NCBI GenBank assembly: GCA_013331215.1
Contig: DUGU01000226.1
Location: 27,195 to 44,807 of the forward strand
Direction of reading: 5' to 3'
DNA length: 17,613 nucleotides
Source of the DNA: Methanoregulaceae archaeon
GTDB taxonomy: Archaea; Halobacteriota; Methanomicrobia; Methanomicrobiales; Methanospirillaceae
The position numbers were made by a program, and so were the translations under genes. Shown one piece after another: positions 1 through 5,977 of this stretch. How positions within the stretch are numbered: the stretch's first letter is position 1; each line of letters begins with the position of its first letter. The notes beneath the pieces were generated by a model that did no database searches, was not told the origin of the DNA, and worked only from the letters and a program-made list of their open reading frames with translations.

Positions 1-694
1 CCCCGCCGTTCTTGAGCCAGGCGGTCGGGATCACGGCCTTGGTCGTGTTCCCGCCCTTCACGAGGTCGATCTCGAGCTCGAACGTTTCCGGCGCTCCGGC
101 CGTCCACGACGTCGTCCCGGCGACACCGTCGATCTTGATCTTCCCGGTGTTGGTCGTCGCGACGACGCCGTTGTTGTACCACCCGGTCGTCGTCTTGAAC
201 AGCTTCTGCGAGTAGACCTTCCCGCCGAGGAGCATCGACGTCGGGAACGCGATGATGTCCTCGATCTCGGTCCCGTTCGCGTCCGTGCCGCACATCGTGA
301 TGCTGCCGGCGGTGGTCACGAGGGCCACGCTCAGCTCGAACGAGAGGATCGACGGGGTCGTGAGCGTTGCCGCGGCGGCCGTCCATGCGTTCGCCGCGCC
401 GAAGACCGTCGCGGCCTTGACCGCGTCCGCCGTGCCCGAGACCTGGGATGCCGTCAGCGACGGCGCGATGTTCCTCGCGATGTCCGCGCGGTCCATCATC
501 TTCTTGATGGTCAGGTCGTACTCGTACTGGGTCGGGTACTCGGTCGGCGCCCACGCGCCGGCGACCTCGTACTTGTCCGTGTTGAGTCGCCACCTGAAGT
601 CACACTGGACGTCCGACATGGTGACGCCGTTCTTTTTGACGACGCCGTGCGAGTCGTTGTACTCGCCGAAGTCTGGTACTGCTGTTGCTACCAT
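1..694 (-). CDS. Probable major tail (tube) protein, 3' end cut by the window edge
   Basis: Reading the minus strand from an ATG at 694 gives 231 uninterrupted codons to the left edge, so the C-terminus lies outside the window. The N-terminus is MVATAVPDFGEYNDSHGVVK. The rest is rich in Thr, Ala, Gly and Val and looks all-beta, with short segments such as TDANGTEIEDIIAFPTSM and TTTGWYNNGVVATTNTGKIK. No signal peptide or membrane segment is seen. The gene starts 6 nt after the tail terminator-like gene, with a modest AGGA about 10 nt upstream of ATG. The position, last after adaptor, closure, gp10-like and terminator-like genes, is where siphoviruses place the tube protein. The function is inferred mainly from this position and composition; an Ig-like tail protein is the alternative. 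GC3 bias strongly supports coding. Confidence 0.8.
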   Translation of the reverse strand, partial: MVATAVPDFGEYNDSHGVVKKNGVTMSDVQCDFRWRLNTDKYEVAGAWAPTEYPTQYEYDLTIKKMMDRADIARNIAPSLTASQVSGTADAVKAATVFGAANAWTAAAATLTTPSILSFELSVALVTTAGSITMCGTDANGTEIEDIIAFPTSMLLGGKVYSQKLFKTTTGWYNNGVVATTNTGKIKIDGVAGTTSWTAGAPETFELEIDLVKGGNTTKAVIPTAWLKNGG

Positions 695-700
695 GGTAAT

Positions 701-1099
701 CTAGTCCTGCAATGAATAGGAGAACTCGAACCGCACGGTCCGGTGATGGAGCCGCGAGTCCTCCTCGAATTGTTCGGTGGTCCGGCTCTGCCAGCCGTGC
801 GTGTTCGCGAGCGGTGAGCCCGCGAGACAGGTATCGACGGCCGTCGCGAGGTCGTCCGCCTGCTTCGCGGTCCCCGCGTGGAAGGCGTTCACGACGAGCT
901 CGGCCTCGACGTCCCGGTGCCGGCTCGTCATGTATCCGGGCCGCGGGGCCGTCCGGTCCGAGCCGGTCACGTAGCAGCCGGGGATCTTCTGTGTCCCGGC
1001 GAAGTGGCCGGGATAGACGAACTCCCCCCCGAGCAGGGCCTTTACCGCCGTGTCGTCCTTGAGCTGGTCGATCGCCGCCGCCTTGACGGTCGAGATCAT
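701..1099 (-). CDS. Tail terminator-like / minor tail protein
   Basis: A 132-aa protein starting MISTVKAAAIDQLKDD. The N-terminal helix, followed by a 'VKALLGGEFVYPG' turn and a C-terminal beta strand (TVRFEFSYSL), resembles tail terminator/neck proteins (DUF3168 or gpU-like) that cap the tail tube and join it to the head. The ATG at 1099 overlaps the upstream stop as ATGA, with GAGGGGTG about 6-8 nt before it. The GTG at 1105 would put the SD too close. The stop is TAG and the tail tube gene follows after 6 nt. Order and length fit the family, but no catalytic residues exist to confirm it. Confidence 0.75.
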   Translation of the reverse strand: MISTVKAAAIDQLKDDTAVKALLGGEFVYPGHFAGTQKIPGCYVTGSDRTAPRPGYMTSRHRDVEAELVVNAFHAGTAKQADDLATAVDTCLAGSPLANTHGWQSRTTEQFEEDSRLHHRTVRFEFSYSLQD

Positions 1100-1494
1100 C
1101 GGCACCCCTCGGAGACGGCAGAGCCGAGGATCGCGTCTGTCCGCGGCCTCTCGTCCCGGATCGCGTCCGTGATGAACGGCCGGCCCTGCATCTTCGAGGT
1201 CCCCTCGTGGACCGGCAGGGCGTAGGCGATCGGGTTGCCGACGCGGCCGATGATGTCGATCTTCAAGTCGACGACGTCGTGCCCGATGTTCGCCCGCATG
1301 AGGCCCGTGTCGAACGGAGCCCCGCGCAGCTTGCCGCCCCCTTCATACGGCGACTCTCCCGGCGTGCAGTACTTCTTCGCGACGGTCTCGACGTTGAGCG
1401 CGGCCGTCTCCATCTTCCGCGCCATGCTGTCGTGGATCATCTTCTGCCGGCGCCGGAGTTCGGCCGCCAGGCCCTCGGGCGTCAGCTCGACCAT
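1096..1494 (-). CDS. HK97 gp10-like tail completion protein
   Basis: A 132-aa protein beginning MVELTPEGLAAELRRRQKMI. An N-terminal amphipathic helix region (about residues 1-45) is followed by 'PFDTGLMRANIGHDVV' and 'NPIAYALPVHEGTSKMQGRPFITDAIR'. The pattern of a (D)TG-LR/RANI segment, then Y-A-x-x-VHEGT, then GRPF-x-x-A is characteristic of HK97 gp10-family neck/tail-completion proteins. The start is ATG at 1494, preceded by GGAGG with 5-nt spacing, and it overlaps the upstream stop by one base (TGATG). It overlaps the tail terminator-like gene downstream by an ATGA. This is one of the clearer calls in the connector cluster. Confidence 0.85.
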   Translation of the reverse strand: MVELTPEGLAAELRRRQKMIHDSMARKMETAALNVETVAKKYCTPGESPYEGGGKLRGAPFDTGLMRANIGHDVVDLKIDIIGRVGNPIAYALPVHEGTSKMQGRPFITDAIRDERPRTDAILGSAVSEGCR

Positions 1495-1865
1495 CAGGAC
1501 CTCCCGAGAAAGTGCGGGGCGAGGAGGTTCAGCACGGTGACGATCACGCCGATGGCCCCGGCGATCTTCCCCGCCTCGCGGGCGGTCGTGACCTTGAGGT
1601 CGCCGACGGCCGTCTGCAGGTTCGAGACCGCAGGACACGGGCACTCGCCGAGCTTGGTGACGAGGTCGTCGACCTTGGTCCCGTTCGCAGTCACGGCCGT
1701 GGTGAGTCCCTCGACCGTCTGCGCCGTCCGGATGGACGTCTCGGTGACCCTGTCGATCTTCTCCCCTTGCTTCTCAACGGTGCCGGCGAGGAGCCGGACC
1801 GCCTCGGAGAGCCGTGAGGTCTCGGCGATCTGCTGCCGCTCGCTCTCACTGATCGAGTCGCTCAT
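1494..1865 (-). CDS. Coiled-coil protein with C-terminal membrane segment (XhlA-like architecture)
   Basis: A 123-aa protein starting MSDSISESERQQIAETSRLS. Residues about 10-75 are heptad-like (SEAVRLLAGTVEKQGEKIDR and following), consistent with a coiled coil. A 'GECPCPA' turn (CPC) follows, then a second helix. A C-terminal hydrophobic stretch, AGAIGVIVTVLNLLAPHFL (about residues 101-119), ends almost at the stop. Coiled coil plus a single C-terminal membrane helix is the layout of XhlA-type phage haemolysin/holin-associated proteins, but I see no diagnostic motif. Its place between head-closure and tail-completion genes is odd for a lysis gene. The start overlaps the previous stop as ATGA. 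Confidence 0.8.
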   Translation of the reverse strand: MSDSISESERQQIAETSRLSEAVRLLAGTVEKQGEKIDRVTETSIRTAQTVEGLTTAVTANGTKVDDLVTKLGECPCPAVSNLQTAVGDLKVTTAREAGKIAGAIGVIVTVLNLLAPHFLGRS

Positions 1866-2209
1866 GTCGTCGCTACCCTCCGCAGCTTCAGCTCGTAGTG
1901 GTGGACCGCGCCCGGGCCGTTCGACCTGGCGCGCGGCGGCTCCGTGAGATCGTACGTCCCGGCGTACCCGGCCTGCGTGGTCGTGATCCGCGATGTCTGG
2001 GCGATCGTCGCCGTCCCGGGGAGGATCAGGCAGGGGGTCGTGGTGTAGTTCGCGCCGGAGACCCTTCGCGTGTTCGCGCCCTCGGGATCGTAGAAGCGGC
2101 AGGCGACGTTCGCCTGATCCGTGGACCAGGTCGGCGCCCCCGCCTCGCCGTACGCGTCGGCCGCGCCGGCGGTCGGCTTCTGGATCGTGCAGACGTGCGG
2201 GAGCCTCAT
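1862..2209 (-). CDS. Head-closure / head-tail connector protein (SPP1 gp16-like)
   Basis: A 115-aa protein starting MRLPHVCTIQKPTAGAADAY. The N-terminal 'H-x-C/V-T-I-Q' strand, a 'GEAGAPTWST' loop, a central 'VACRFYDPEG' and the C-terminal 'GAVHHYELKLRRV' strand match the small beta-barrel of head-tail joining proteins (SPP1 gp16 / HK97 gp9-type stopper). These close the portal after packaging. The ATG at 2209 overlaps the adaptor stop as ATGA. Longer readings upstream in this frame are low-complexity Arg/Pro-rich and lie over the adaptor gene, so they are discarded. The family assignment rests on fold-like pattern and order and is fairly secure. Confidence 0.8.
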   Translation of the reverse strand: MRLPHVCTIQKPTAGAADAYGEAGAPTWSTDQANVACRFYDPEGANTRRVSGANYTTTPCLILPGTATIAQTSRITTTQAGYAGTYDLTEPPRARSNGPGAVHHYELKLRRVATT

Positions 2210-2586
2210 CGTCCCGCCACCCGCATCACCCGGCGGTTTCGCTCCAGCGGTTTCGTCGGCTGTGCGTCGACGTACTCCTGCAGGAGCGCGAACGCGGTCG
2301 CCCGGTGCCGCTTGATCGCCGGCTCGATCTGGACCGACGAGGAGACGTCCCCCTCGGTCGACGAGTCCGGCTGCGTGCCGTCGAGCCGCATGCGGTCGAG
2401 GATCCCGGCCTTCGCGAGCTCGAGGGACGCGCTCTTGCACGCGCCGGACGATGTCCCCGAGAGGCCGCGCGGCGCGAGCCAGGCGTCGATCTCGCGGTCG
2501 GCGTCGTCGATGATGGCCTGCAGGACGTCCGCCCCGAGCGTCGAGCCCGTGCGGAGGAGCAGCTCGGCCGTCGTGCAGTAACTCAT
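2206..2586 (-). CDS. Head-tail adaptor protein (gp6/gp15-like)
   Basis: A 126-aa, mostly helical protein starting MSYCTTAELLLRTGSTLGAD. The 'TTAELLLRTG' start, then 'IDDADREIDAWLAPRGL' and a later 'CKSASLELAKAGILDRMRLDG', follow the helical pattern of the adaptor family (HK97 gp6 / SPP1 gp15) that docks to the portal ring: Y-x-T-x-x-E(L), then A-x-x-x-I-D-x-W-L, then a helix of small residues. ATGA overlap with the 65-aa gene upstream and ATGA overlap with the closure gene downstream. Order directly after the capsid gene fits. Confidence 0.82.
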   Translation of the reverse strand: MSYCTTAELLLRTGSTLGADVLQAIIDDADREIDAWLAPRGLSGTSSGACKSASLELAKAGILDRMRLDGTQPDSSTEGDVSSSVQIEPAIKRHRATAFALLQEYVDAQPTKPLERNRRVMRVAGR

Positions 2587-2780
2587 CGGGCCTCCGGGCG
2601 GTCGCGGATGTCGTTGCCGTTCGCGTCGAGGAAGTACTCGGTCGGGATGGCCCCGGCCGGCACCTCGAGGCGCTCGAGCTCGGCGGCGGTGAACGCCTCC
2701 GGGTGCTCGATGGCCTCCGCTCGGTCACGCGCCCAGGTTCGGGAGAGATACTGCCCTCCGCTCGTCCGTGGGCTCAGCAT
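2583..2780 (-). CDS. Small protein between capsid and adaptor genes, function unknown
   Basis: A 65-aa protein starting MLSPRTSGGQYLSRTWARDR. The middle is helical (EAFTAAELERLEVPAGAIPT) and the end carries YFLDANGNDIRDRPEAR, an Asp/Asn-rich segment that resembles a single Ca-binding loop but is not a full dockerin or EF-hand. ATG at 2780 lies 10 nt after the capsid stop, and the SD (GAGG) overlaps that stop codon. It ends in an ATGA overlap with the adaptor. Small proteins in this slot are often head-tail joining accessory factors. I do not recognise a family, so the function is open. Confidence 0.75.
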   Translation of the reverse strand: MLSPRTSGGQYLSRTWARDRAEAIEHPEAFTAAELERLEVPAGAIPTEYFLDANGNDIRDRPEAR

Positions 2781-2790
2781 CGCGATCGCC

Positions 2791-3762
2791 TCAGTACTCG
2801 ATGCGGGCGATCGAATCCGCGAACACGGCGTCCACGCCGAACCGGGCGGTGACGTTCATGCCCTTCAGGTCCTTCTCGGGGTCGTCGTAGTCCACGACGG
2901 TGATGTCGCGCTTCATGCCGATCCCGCCGCACTTGCGGCTGTCGAACACGAGCATGCCGATGTCGCCGTCGGAGTCGTACTCCCAGGTGTAGGTGGACGA
3001 GGCGTCGGCGACGTCGCAGGAGAACGGGCGCATGCCGAGGATGTTCGGCAGCCGGCCCGACATCGCGGCGTCGGCGCCGACGTTCGCGGACGGGACGAGG
3101 TCGCAGAGGACGATCGCCTCGGCGTCGGCGCACATGACGAACGTGTCGGCCATGAACCCGGCCTTCTTGACGAGGGCCTTCCCCTTCGCGATTGCCTTGA
3201 CGCCCTGGTCGGATCCGCCCGTGTCCTTCTCCTTGCCGGCCGTGTCGAGCAGCTCGGTCAGCATGAGCTGGTTGAGCTTGTTCTCGATGGACTCGCCGGC
3301 GTACTTGACCTCCATCTCGATGATTGGGTACAGGCCGTCCTCGATCATCTCGTTGGTGATGCTCGGGGCTGCGCCGTACTTCTTCGCCTTGATGTCGATC
3401 TTGGCGTAGTCCTGGTTCTTCTTCGGGATCGGGGCGCCCTCGGTGACCTCTTCGGCATACGTGCCGGCCGACCCGTACGGGAGCGTGAGCGTCGAGTCCT
3501 TCATGGGGAGGACGGGCACGGCGTCCCGGAAACAGGTCGCGAGCTGCGCGCCCTCCATCACGGTGGCGTACATCTCGGCCTGCACGAGGGTCGTGTTCTG
3601 GATCTTGGTCGAGACGAGCAGTTCGCGCACGGGCTTGACCGCGCCGGCGTCCCATGCGGTCGCGTCCCGGAGCACAGGGTCGCGCTCGAGCATGCGCTTC
3701 TGTTCTGCCGGGCCGGGCTCCTCGAGGAGGAGTTTCAGGTACTTCTGGAGTTTCAGTGTCAT
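2791..3762 (-). CDS. Major capsid protein, HK97 fold
   Basis: A 323-aa protein starting MTLKLQKYLKLLLEEPGPAE. An N-terminal helical, charged region (about 1-50) is followed by 'VKPVRELLVSTKIQNTTLVQ', a 'LPMKDSTLTLPYGSAGTYAEEVTEGAPIP' stretch and 'ITNEMIEDGLYPIIEMEVKY' (spine-helix-like). The C-terminal P-domain-like part includes 'LPNILGMRPFSCDVAD' and the final 'GVDAVFADSIARIEY'. These are the usual landmarks of HK97-fold capsid proteins: E-loop, P-domain and the closing 'G-V-x-x-x-x-A-I-x-x-I'. The start is ATG with GAGGT 8 nt upstream, overlapping the decoration gene's stop region. Size, order (protease/scaffold, decoration, capsid) and sequence agree. No crosslinking Lys/Asn pair can be asserted. 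Confidence 0.9.
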   Translation of the reverse strand: MTLKLQKYLKLLLEEPGPAEQKRMLERDPVLRDATAWDAGAVKPVRELLVSTKIQNTTLVQAEMYATVMEGAQLATCFRDAVPVLPMKDSTLTLPYGSAGTYAEEVTEGAPIPKKNQDYAKIDIKAKKYGAAPSITNEMIEDGLYPIIEMEVKYAGESIENKLNQLMLTELLDTAGKEKDTGGSDQGVKAIAKGKALVKKAGFMADTFVMCADAEAIVLCDLVPSANVGADAAMSGRLPNILGMRPFSCDVADASSTYTWEYDSDGDIGMLVFDSRKCGGIGMKRDITVVDYDDPEKDLKGMNVTARFGVDAVFADSIARIEY

Positions 3763-3773
3763 GTCAGGTTACC

Positions 3774-4244
3774 TCACGCCGCGGCCGTCCACACCGGCAC
3801 CATGTTCAGGAGCACGTAGCCCTTACCGCCGACCGTGGCGGCGCCGGCCGCGATGTTGACCTGCGCCTGCCCGATCGGGAAGAGGCCCACGCCTTCGGAT
3901 GCATGCGCGGCGATCGCGCCGTCCTGGACGATTGCCATGCCGGCGACGGTCGAGACGCCGAGCCAGTCGCCCGCGTCGGCCGTGCCGTCGTCTGCGGAGA
4001 GCTCGACGAGAACCTCGCAGCCGTTGCCGTAGACGAGGACCGCCTCGTTGATGGCGACGGTGTACGCGGCCACGCCGACGGGCGAGCCGAGGGACGAGGT
4101 CGCGGGGTGCACGATGCGGTCTTCGCCGGCCGCGGCGAACGCGACGATCTGCCCGGCGAGGATTGCCGCGCCGGCAATGTACGTGCCCATAACGCCGTAG
4201 GCGCGGGGCTTGGGGTCGAATGCGGTTGGGACAGTTGCTGCCAT
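3774..4244 (-). CDS. Capsid decoration / head-stabilising protein
   Basis: A 156-aa protein starting MAATVPTAFDPKPRAYGVMG, very rich in Ala, Gly and Val and nearly free of charged clusters. The pattern 'ILAGQIVAFAAAGEDRIVHPATSSLGSPVGVA' and 'DWLGVSTVAGMAIVQDGAIAAHASEGVGLFPIGQAQ' resembles DUF2190/lambda gpD-like decoration proteins, which have a small beta-barrel with G-x-x-V-x-x-x and P-x-G-V-A motifs. These trimerise on the mature capsid. A very good SD (GGAGG, 8-nt spacing) suggests high expression, as expected for a structural protein. It lies 3 nt after the protease/scaffold gene and 11 nt before the capsid gene. Confidence 0.82.
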   Translation of the reverse strand: MAATVPTAFDPKPRAYGVMGTYIAGAAILAGQIVAFAAAGEDRIVHPATSSLGSPVGVAAYTVAINEAVLVYGNGCEVLVELSADDGTADAGDWLGVSTVAGMAIVQDGAIAAHASEGVGLFPIGQAQVNIAAGAATVGGKGYVLLNMVPVWTAAA

Positions 4245-4247
4245 TGT

Positions 4248-4574
4248 CTACGCCTCCCTGTAGGTCTTGCCGTTGCGGTGGACCAGGCGCGGCGGCTCCG
4301 CGAGCACGCGCTCGGGCGCCTGCGGCTCGTTCCGGGTCACCCGGTCGGGCTGCTCTTCGAGCGCCGTGAGCCGGGCCGCGAGGCCGTCGAGCTCCTTCAG
4401 CCGCTCGGTCTGGGTGCCGAGCTGCTCCGTGAGCGTGGTGTTCTCCTGCCGCGCCTCGCCGAGCTGCCGCTTCATGTCGGCCATCTCGGCGGTCGCCGCC
4501 TCGAGCGCGCGCGCCGTGTCGGCGTTCGCGGTCTTGAGCTCGGCGACGGTTGCCTCGAGTTCCTTCGTGTCCAT
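4248..4574 (-). CDS. Candidate nested scaffold protein (internal start in the protease gene)
   Basis: An in-frame ATG at 4574 (Met298 of the protease reading) is preceded by AGGTGA with exactly 5 nt spacing (CAGAC). This matches the archaeal/bacterial anti-SD better than most genuine starts in the window. Translation from it gives a 108-aa protein, MDTKELEATVAELK..., which is almost only the coiled coil plus the basic tail. That is the layout of a separate scaffold expressed from within a protease gene (as in lambda C/Nu3). The SD match and domain boundary are seen directly; separate expression is inferred. Confidence 0.5.
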   Translation of the reverse strand: MDTKELEATVAELKTANADTARALEAATAEMADMKRQLGEARQENTTLTEQLGTQTERLKELDGLAARLTALEEQPDRVTRNEPQAPERVLAEPPRLVHRNGKTYREA

Positions 4575-5465
4575 GTCTGTCACCTGTCTCGTGCCGTCGA
4601 TCATCGCGCGGATCTGCTCGACTGCGAGGGCCGGCATCATCTCCAGCGCTTTCTTCTCGACGTACACCTGCTCGACCTCGACCGGGGTCCCGAACGTGAA
4701 CGTCTCGCCGTTGATCATGTACGGGACGGCGTACAGCAGGTCGTCGGCCGGGTTCCGGAACACGACCTTGTCGTCGAAGGTCATGATCGGCCAGACCATC
4801 GCCGGCGAGCCGTCGGGCCACTTCGCCCCGATCGCCGCCGTCAGGGCGATCTTGAGCGCCTCCTGCCGGCCCTCGAGAGAGTCGGCCTGGTTCATCGTCA
4901 TGTCATCATCCGATCCTTCATTGAGCCGGCATTTCGCGCACGCTCCCCGATTCACGATCGCAAAACCGGTAATGTAGAGGTCCTGCAGCTCGAACAGCCG
5001 CCGCCCGACGTTCCACTTCTCCTGCCCGCCGTGCTCGACCGAGACGAACGCTGCGAGGCCGGCCTTGACCAGCGCGGCCGTGTCGCGGCTCTCCTGCGTC
5101 AGCTGGTGCAGGAAGACGTCGGCGACGATCGCGTTCTCGACCGTCTGCCCGCCGACCTCGACGGTCGCCATAAACCGGAGGTTCCGGGCTTCGGCGACCT
5201 TCTCGGTGATCCGGCGCGGGACACCGCCGCCGTGGCGGGACCACCCGGACCGGTCGAGCCAGTTCGTGTGGTTGCGTTCGAGGACGGAGGCGGAGTAGTC
5301 GAGGGGGGTCTGTTTCGCCGAGTCGGTCCAGATGCCGGCGGCGAGCATCGGCACATCGTGGATGAGCAGGCCGCCGTCGACCTCCTCGAGCCGGTCCGGT
5401 GTCGAGGGGGAGAGGCTGAAAAGAAGCTCGCGCCTGAACGTCTCAACTACCGAGTCGCCGGGCAT
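4248..5465 (-). CDS. Prohead protease fused to a C-terminal scaffold region
   Basis: A 405-aa protein starting MPGDSVVETFRRELLFSLSP. Residues about 30-185 look like a capsid maturation protease of the HK97/S78 type: 'LLIHDVPMLAAGIWTD', a conserved-looking His in 'VLERNHTNWL' (H66), 'GLAAFVSVEHGGQ' (candidate catalytic Ser142, then H145) and 'LYITGFAIVNRGA' near the domain end. Residues about 190-300 form a linker domain. About 298-365 is a long Glu/Lys/Leu heptad region (scaffold-like coiled coil), and the basic tail ends PPRLVHRNGKTYREA, as in scaffolds that bind capsid protein. CAKC at 176-179 is unusual. The start has no SD, and a T-tract terminator plus a TATA-like element lie just upstream. 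Catalytic residues are inferred, not proven. Confidence 0.78.
   Translation of the reverse strand: MPGDSVVETFRRELLFSLSPSTPDRLEEVDGGLLIHDVPMLAAGIWTDSAKQTPLDYSASVLERNHTNWLDRSGWSRHGGGVPRRITEKVAEARNLRFMATVEVGGQTVENAIVADVFLHQLTQESRDTAALVKAGLAAFVSVEHGGQEKWNVGRRLFELQDLYITGFAIVNRGACAKCRLNEGSDDDMTMNQADSLEGRQEALKIALTAAIGAKWPDGSPAMVWPIMTFDDKVVFRNPADDLLYAVPYMINGETFTFGTPVEVEQVYVEKKALEMMPALAVEQIRAMIDGTRQVTDMDTKELEATVAELKTANADTARALEAATAEMADMKRQLGEARQENTTLTEQLGTQTERLKELDGLAARLTALEEQPDRVTRNEPQAPERVLAEPPRLVHRNGKTYREA
4580..4585 (-). promoter_or_regulatory. Strong internal Shine-Dalgarno sequence
   Basis: AGGTGA on the minus strand, 5 nt before an in-frame ATG inside the protease/scaffold gene. It is a full match to the 16S rRNA 3' end consensus, whereas the gene's own start at 5465 has none. 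It decides the proposed nested scaffold start. Confidence 0.5.
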
Positions 5466-5489
5466 GCTAGTATAGGGGCGCTATGGGGG

Positions 5490-5496
5490 TATGTTA
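5490..5496 (-). promoter_or_regulatory. Possible TATA element for a leaderless protease transcript
   Basis: TAACATA on the minus strand is centred 28 nt before the ATG at 5465. In archaea that distance places the transcription start at or next to the start codon, which would explain the absence of an SD sequence there. The element is weak (not a canonical TTTAWA) and its upstream BRE is poor. It lies directly downstream of the T-tract terminator, so a new promoter is needed if termination is efficient. Confidence 0.3.
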
Positions 5497-5504
5497 CGCG
5501 GTGT

Positions 5505-5521
5505 GATTTTTCAGAAAAAGA
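5505..5521 (-). terminator. T-tract transcription terminator
   Basis: Directly after the stop at 5525 the minus strand reads CCCTCTTTTTCTGAAAAATC: a T5 tract followed by an A5 tract that can pair with it. Archaeal RNA polymerase terminates at short T-runs such as this, and it sits in one of the few AT-rich gaps of the window. It would separate the packaging/accessory transcript from the protease-capsid transcript. Confidence 0.5.
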
Positions 5522-5524
5522 GGG

Positions 5525-5644
5525 TCAGAGGAAGACGCTCCACGCGTCCAGGAACGTGAGAGCGACGGTCACCAGCAATACGATGAAGAGGATCACGGCG
5601 ACCGCCGTGACCCACTCCTTCGGGGATAGTCCGTTTCCAGACAC
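5525..5644 (-). CDS. 39-aa single-pass membrane protein
   Basis: A short reading frame from a GTG at 5644: VSGNGLSPKEWVTAVAVILF followed by a continuing hydrophobic helix and the end FLDAWSVFL. Residues about 11-31 form one clear membrane segment, preceded by a Lys-Glu-Trp and followed by an Asp-Ala-Trp interface. The later codons have high GC3 and the T-tract terminator starts right after the stop, both supporting a gene. No good SD precedes the GTG, so the start is uncertain; the frame is open upstream to about 5685. A competing frame (5511-5696, 61 aa, GTGA-coupled) encodes an Arg/Pro-rich sequence and looks like noise. Function unknown. The gap 5645-5692 holds nothing else I can identify. 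Confidence 0.5.
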   Translation of the reverse strand: MSGNGLSPKEWVTAVAVILFIVLLVTVALTFLDAWSVFL

Positions 5645-5692
5645 GGACAGGTACTGTTTCGTCGCATGGTGATAAGTTAGACGTGGAGGACC

Positions 5693-5977
5693 TCACGCCC
5701 GCAGCCGCGACTCGAGCGACTCGATCAGGAAGGCCGTGATGTCCATCCCGGCCAATTCGGCCTGGCGGGCGAGCGGACGCGGGATATGGACCTGCACGAC
5801 TGCCCAGGCCCGTTTCTTCTTCACGTAGCCGATCACCCCGCGCCGGGACCGGTGCCCCTGGTTGTGGCCGGGGAACCGGGCCGAGAGCTCGCGCGCAATC
5901 TCGCCGTAGCTGAGCCGGCCGAGCGACTCGTCGATATACGCCTGCTCATCGTCGGAGAACGGGATGCCGCTGGTCAC
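5693..5977 (-). CDS. Small helix-rich, probably DNA-binding protein
   Basis: A 94-aa protein read from a GTG (MTSGIPFSDDEQAYIDESLG). Residues 7-56 (PFSDDEQAYIDESLGRLSYG then EIARELSARFPGHNQGHRSR) have the look of a SANT/HTH-like unit with 'S-x-x-E-I-A-R-E-L' as the second helix and a basic RSRRGVIGYVKKKR following. Residues 62-92 (VQVHIPRPLARQAELAGMDI and a final helix) resemble a ribbon-helix-helix arrangement: a strand with alternating residues, then two helices. That combination suggests a transcriptional regulator or DNA-binding accessory. GTGA overlap with the dCMP deaminase stop. I do not recognise the exact family. Confidence 0.72.
   Translation of the reverse strand: MTSGIPFSDDEQAYIDESLGRLSYGEIARELSARFPGHNQGHRSRRGVIGYVKKKRAWAVVQVHIPRPLARQAELAGMDITAFLIESLESRLRA

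Noticed and set aside
2583..2780. Dockerin in the 65-aa protein because of DANGND
   Set aside because: Only a single partial loop is present; the second repeat and the DF-x-DVV helix are missing.
1993..3819. 608-codon open frame on the plus strand
   Set aside because: It lies antisense to the capsid and connector genes; high GC3 on the minus strand removes stops from the opposite frame, and the product is Arg/Gly/Val-rich without domains.
3654..5672. 672-codon open frame on the plus strand
   Set aside because: Antisense shadow of the protease/scaffold and decoration genes; composition is typical of a GC artefact.
5511..5696. 61-aa minus-strand ORF starting in a GTGA overlap
   Set aside because: The GTGA arises automatically from the stop before it; the protein is Arg/Pro-rich, and a competing frame encodes a clean membrane helix.
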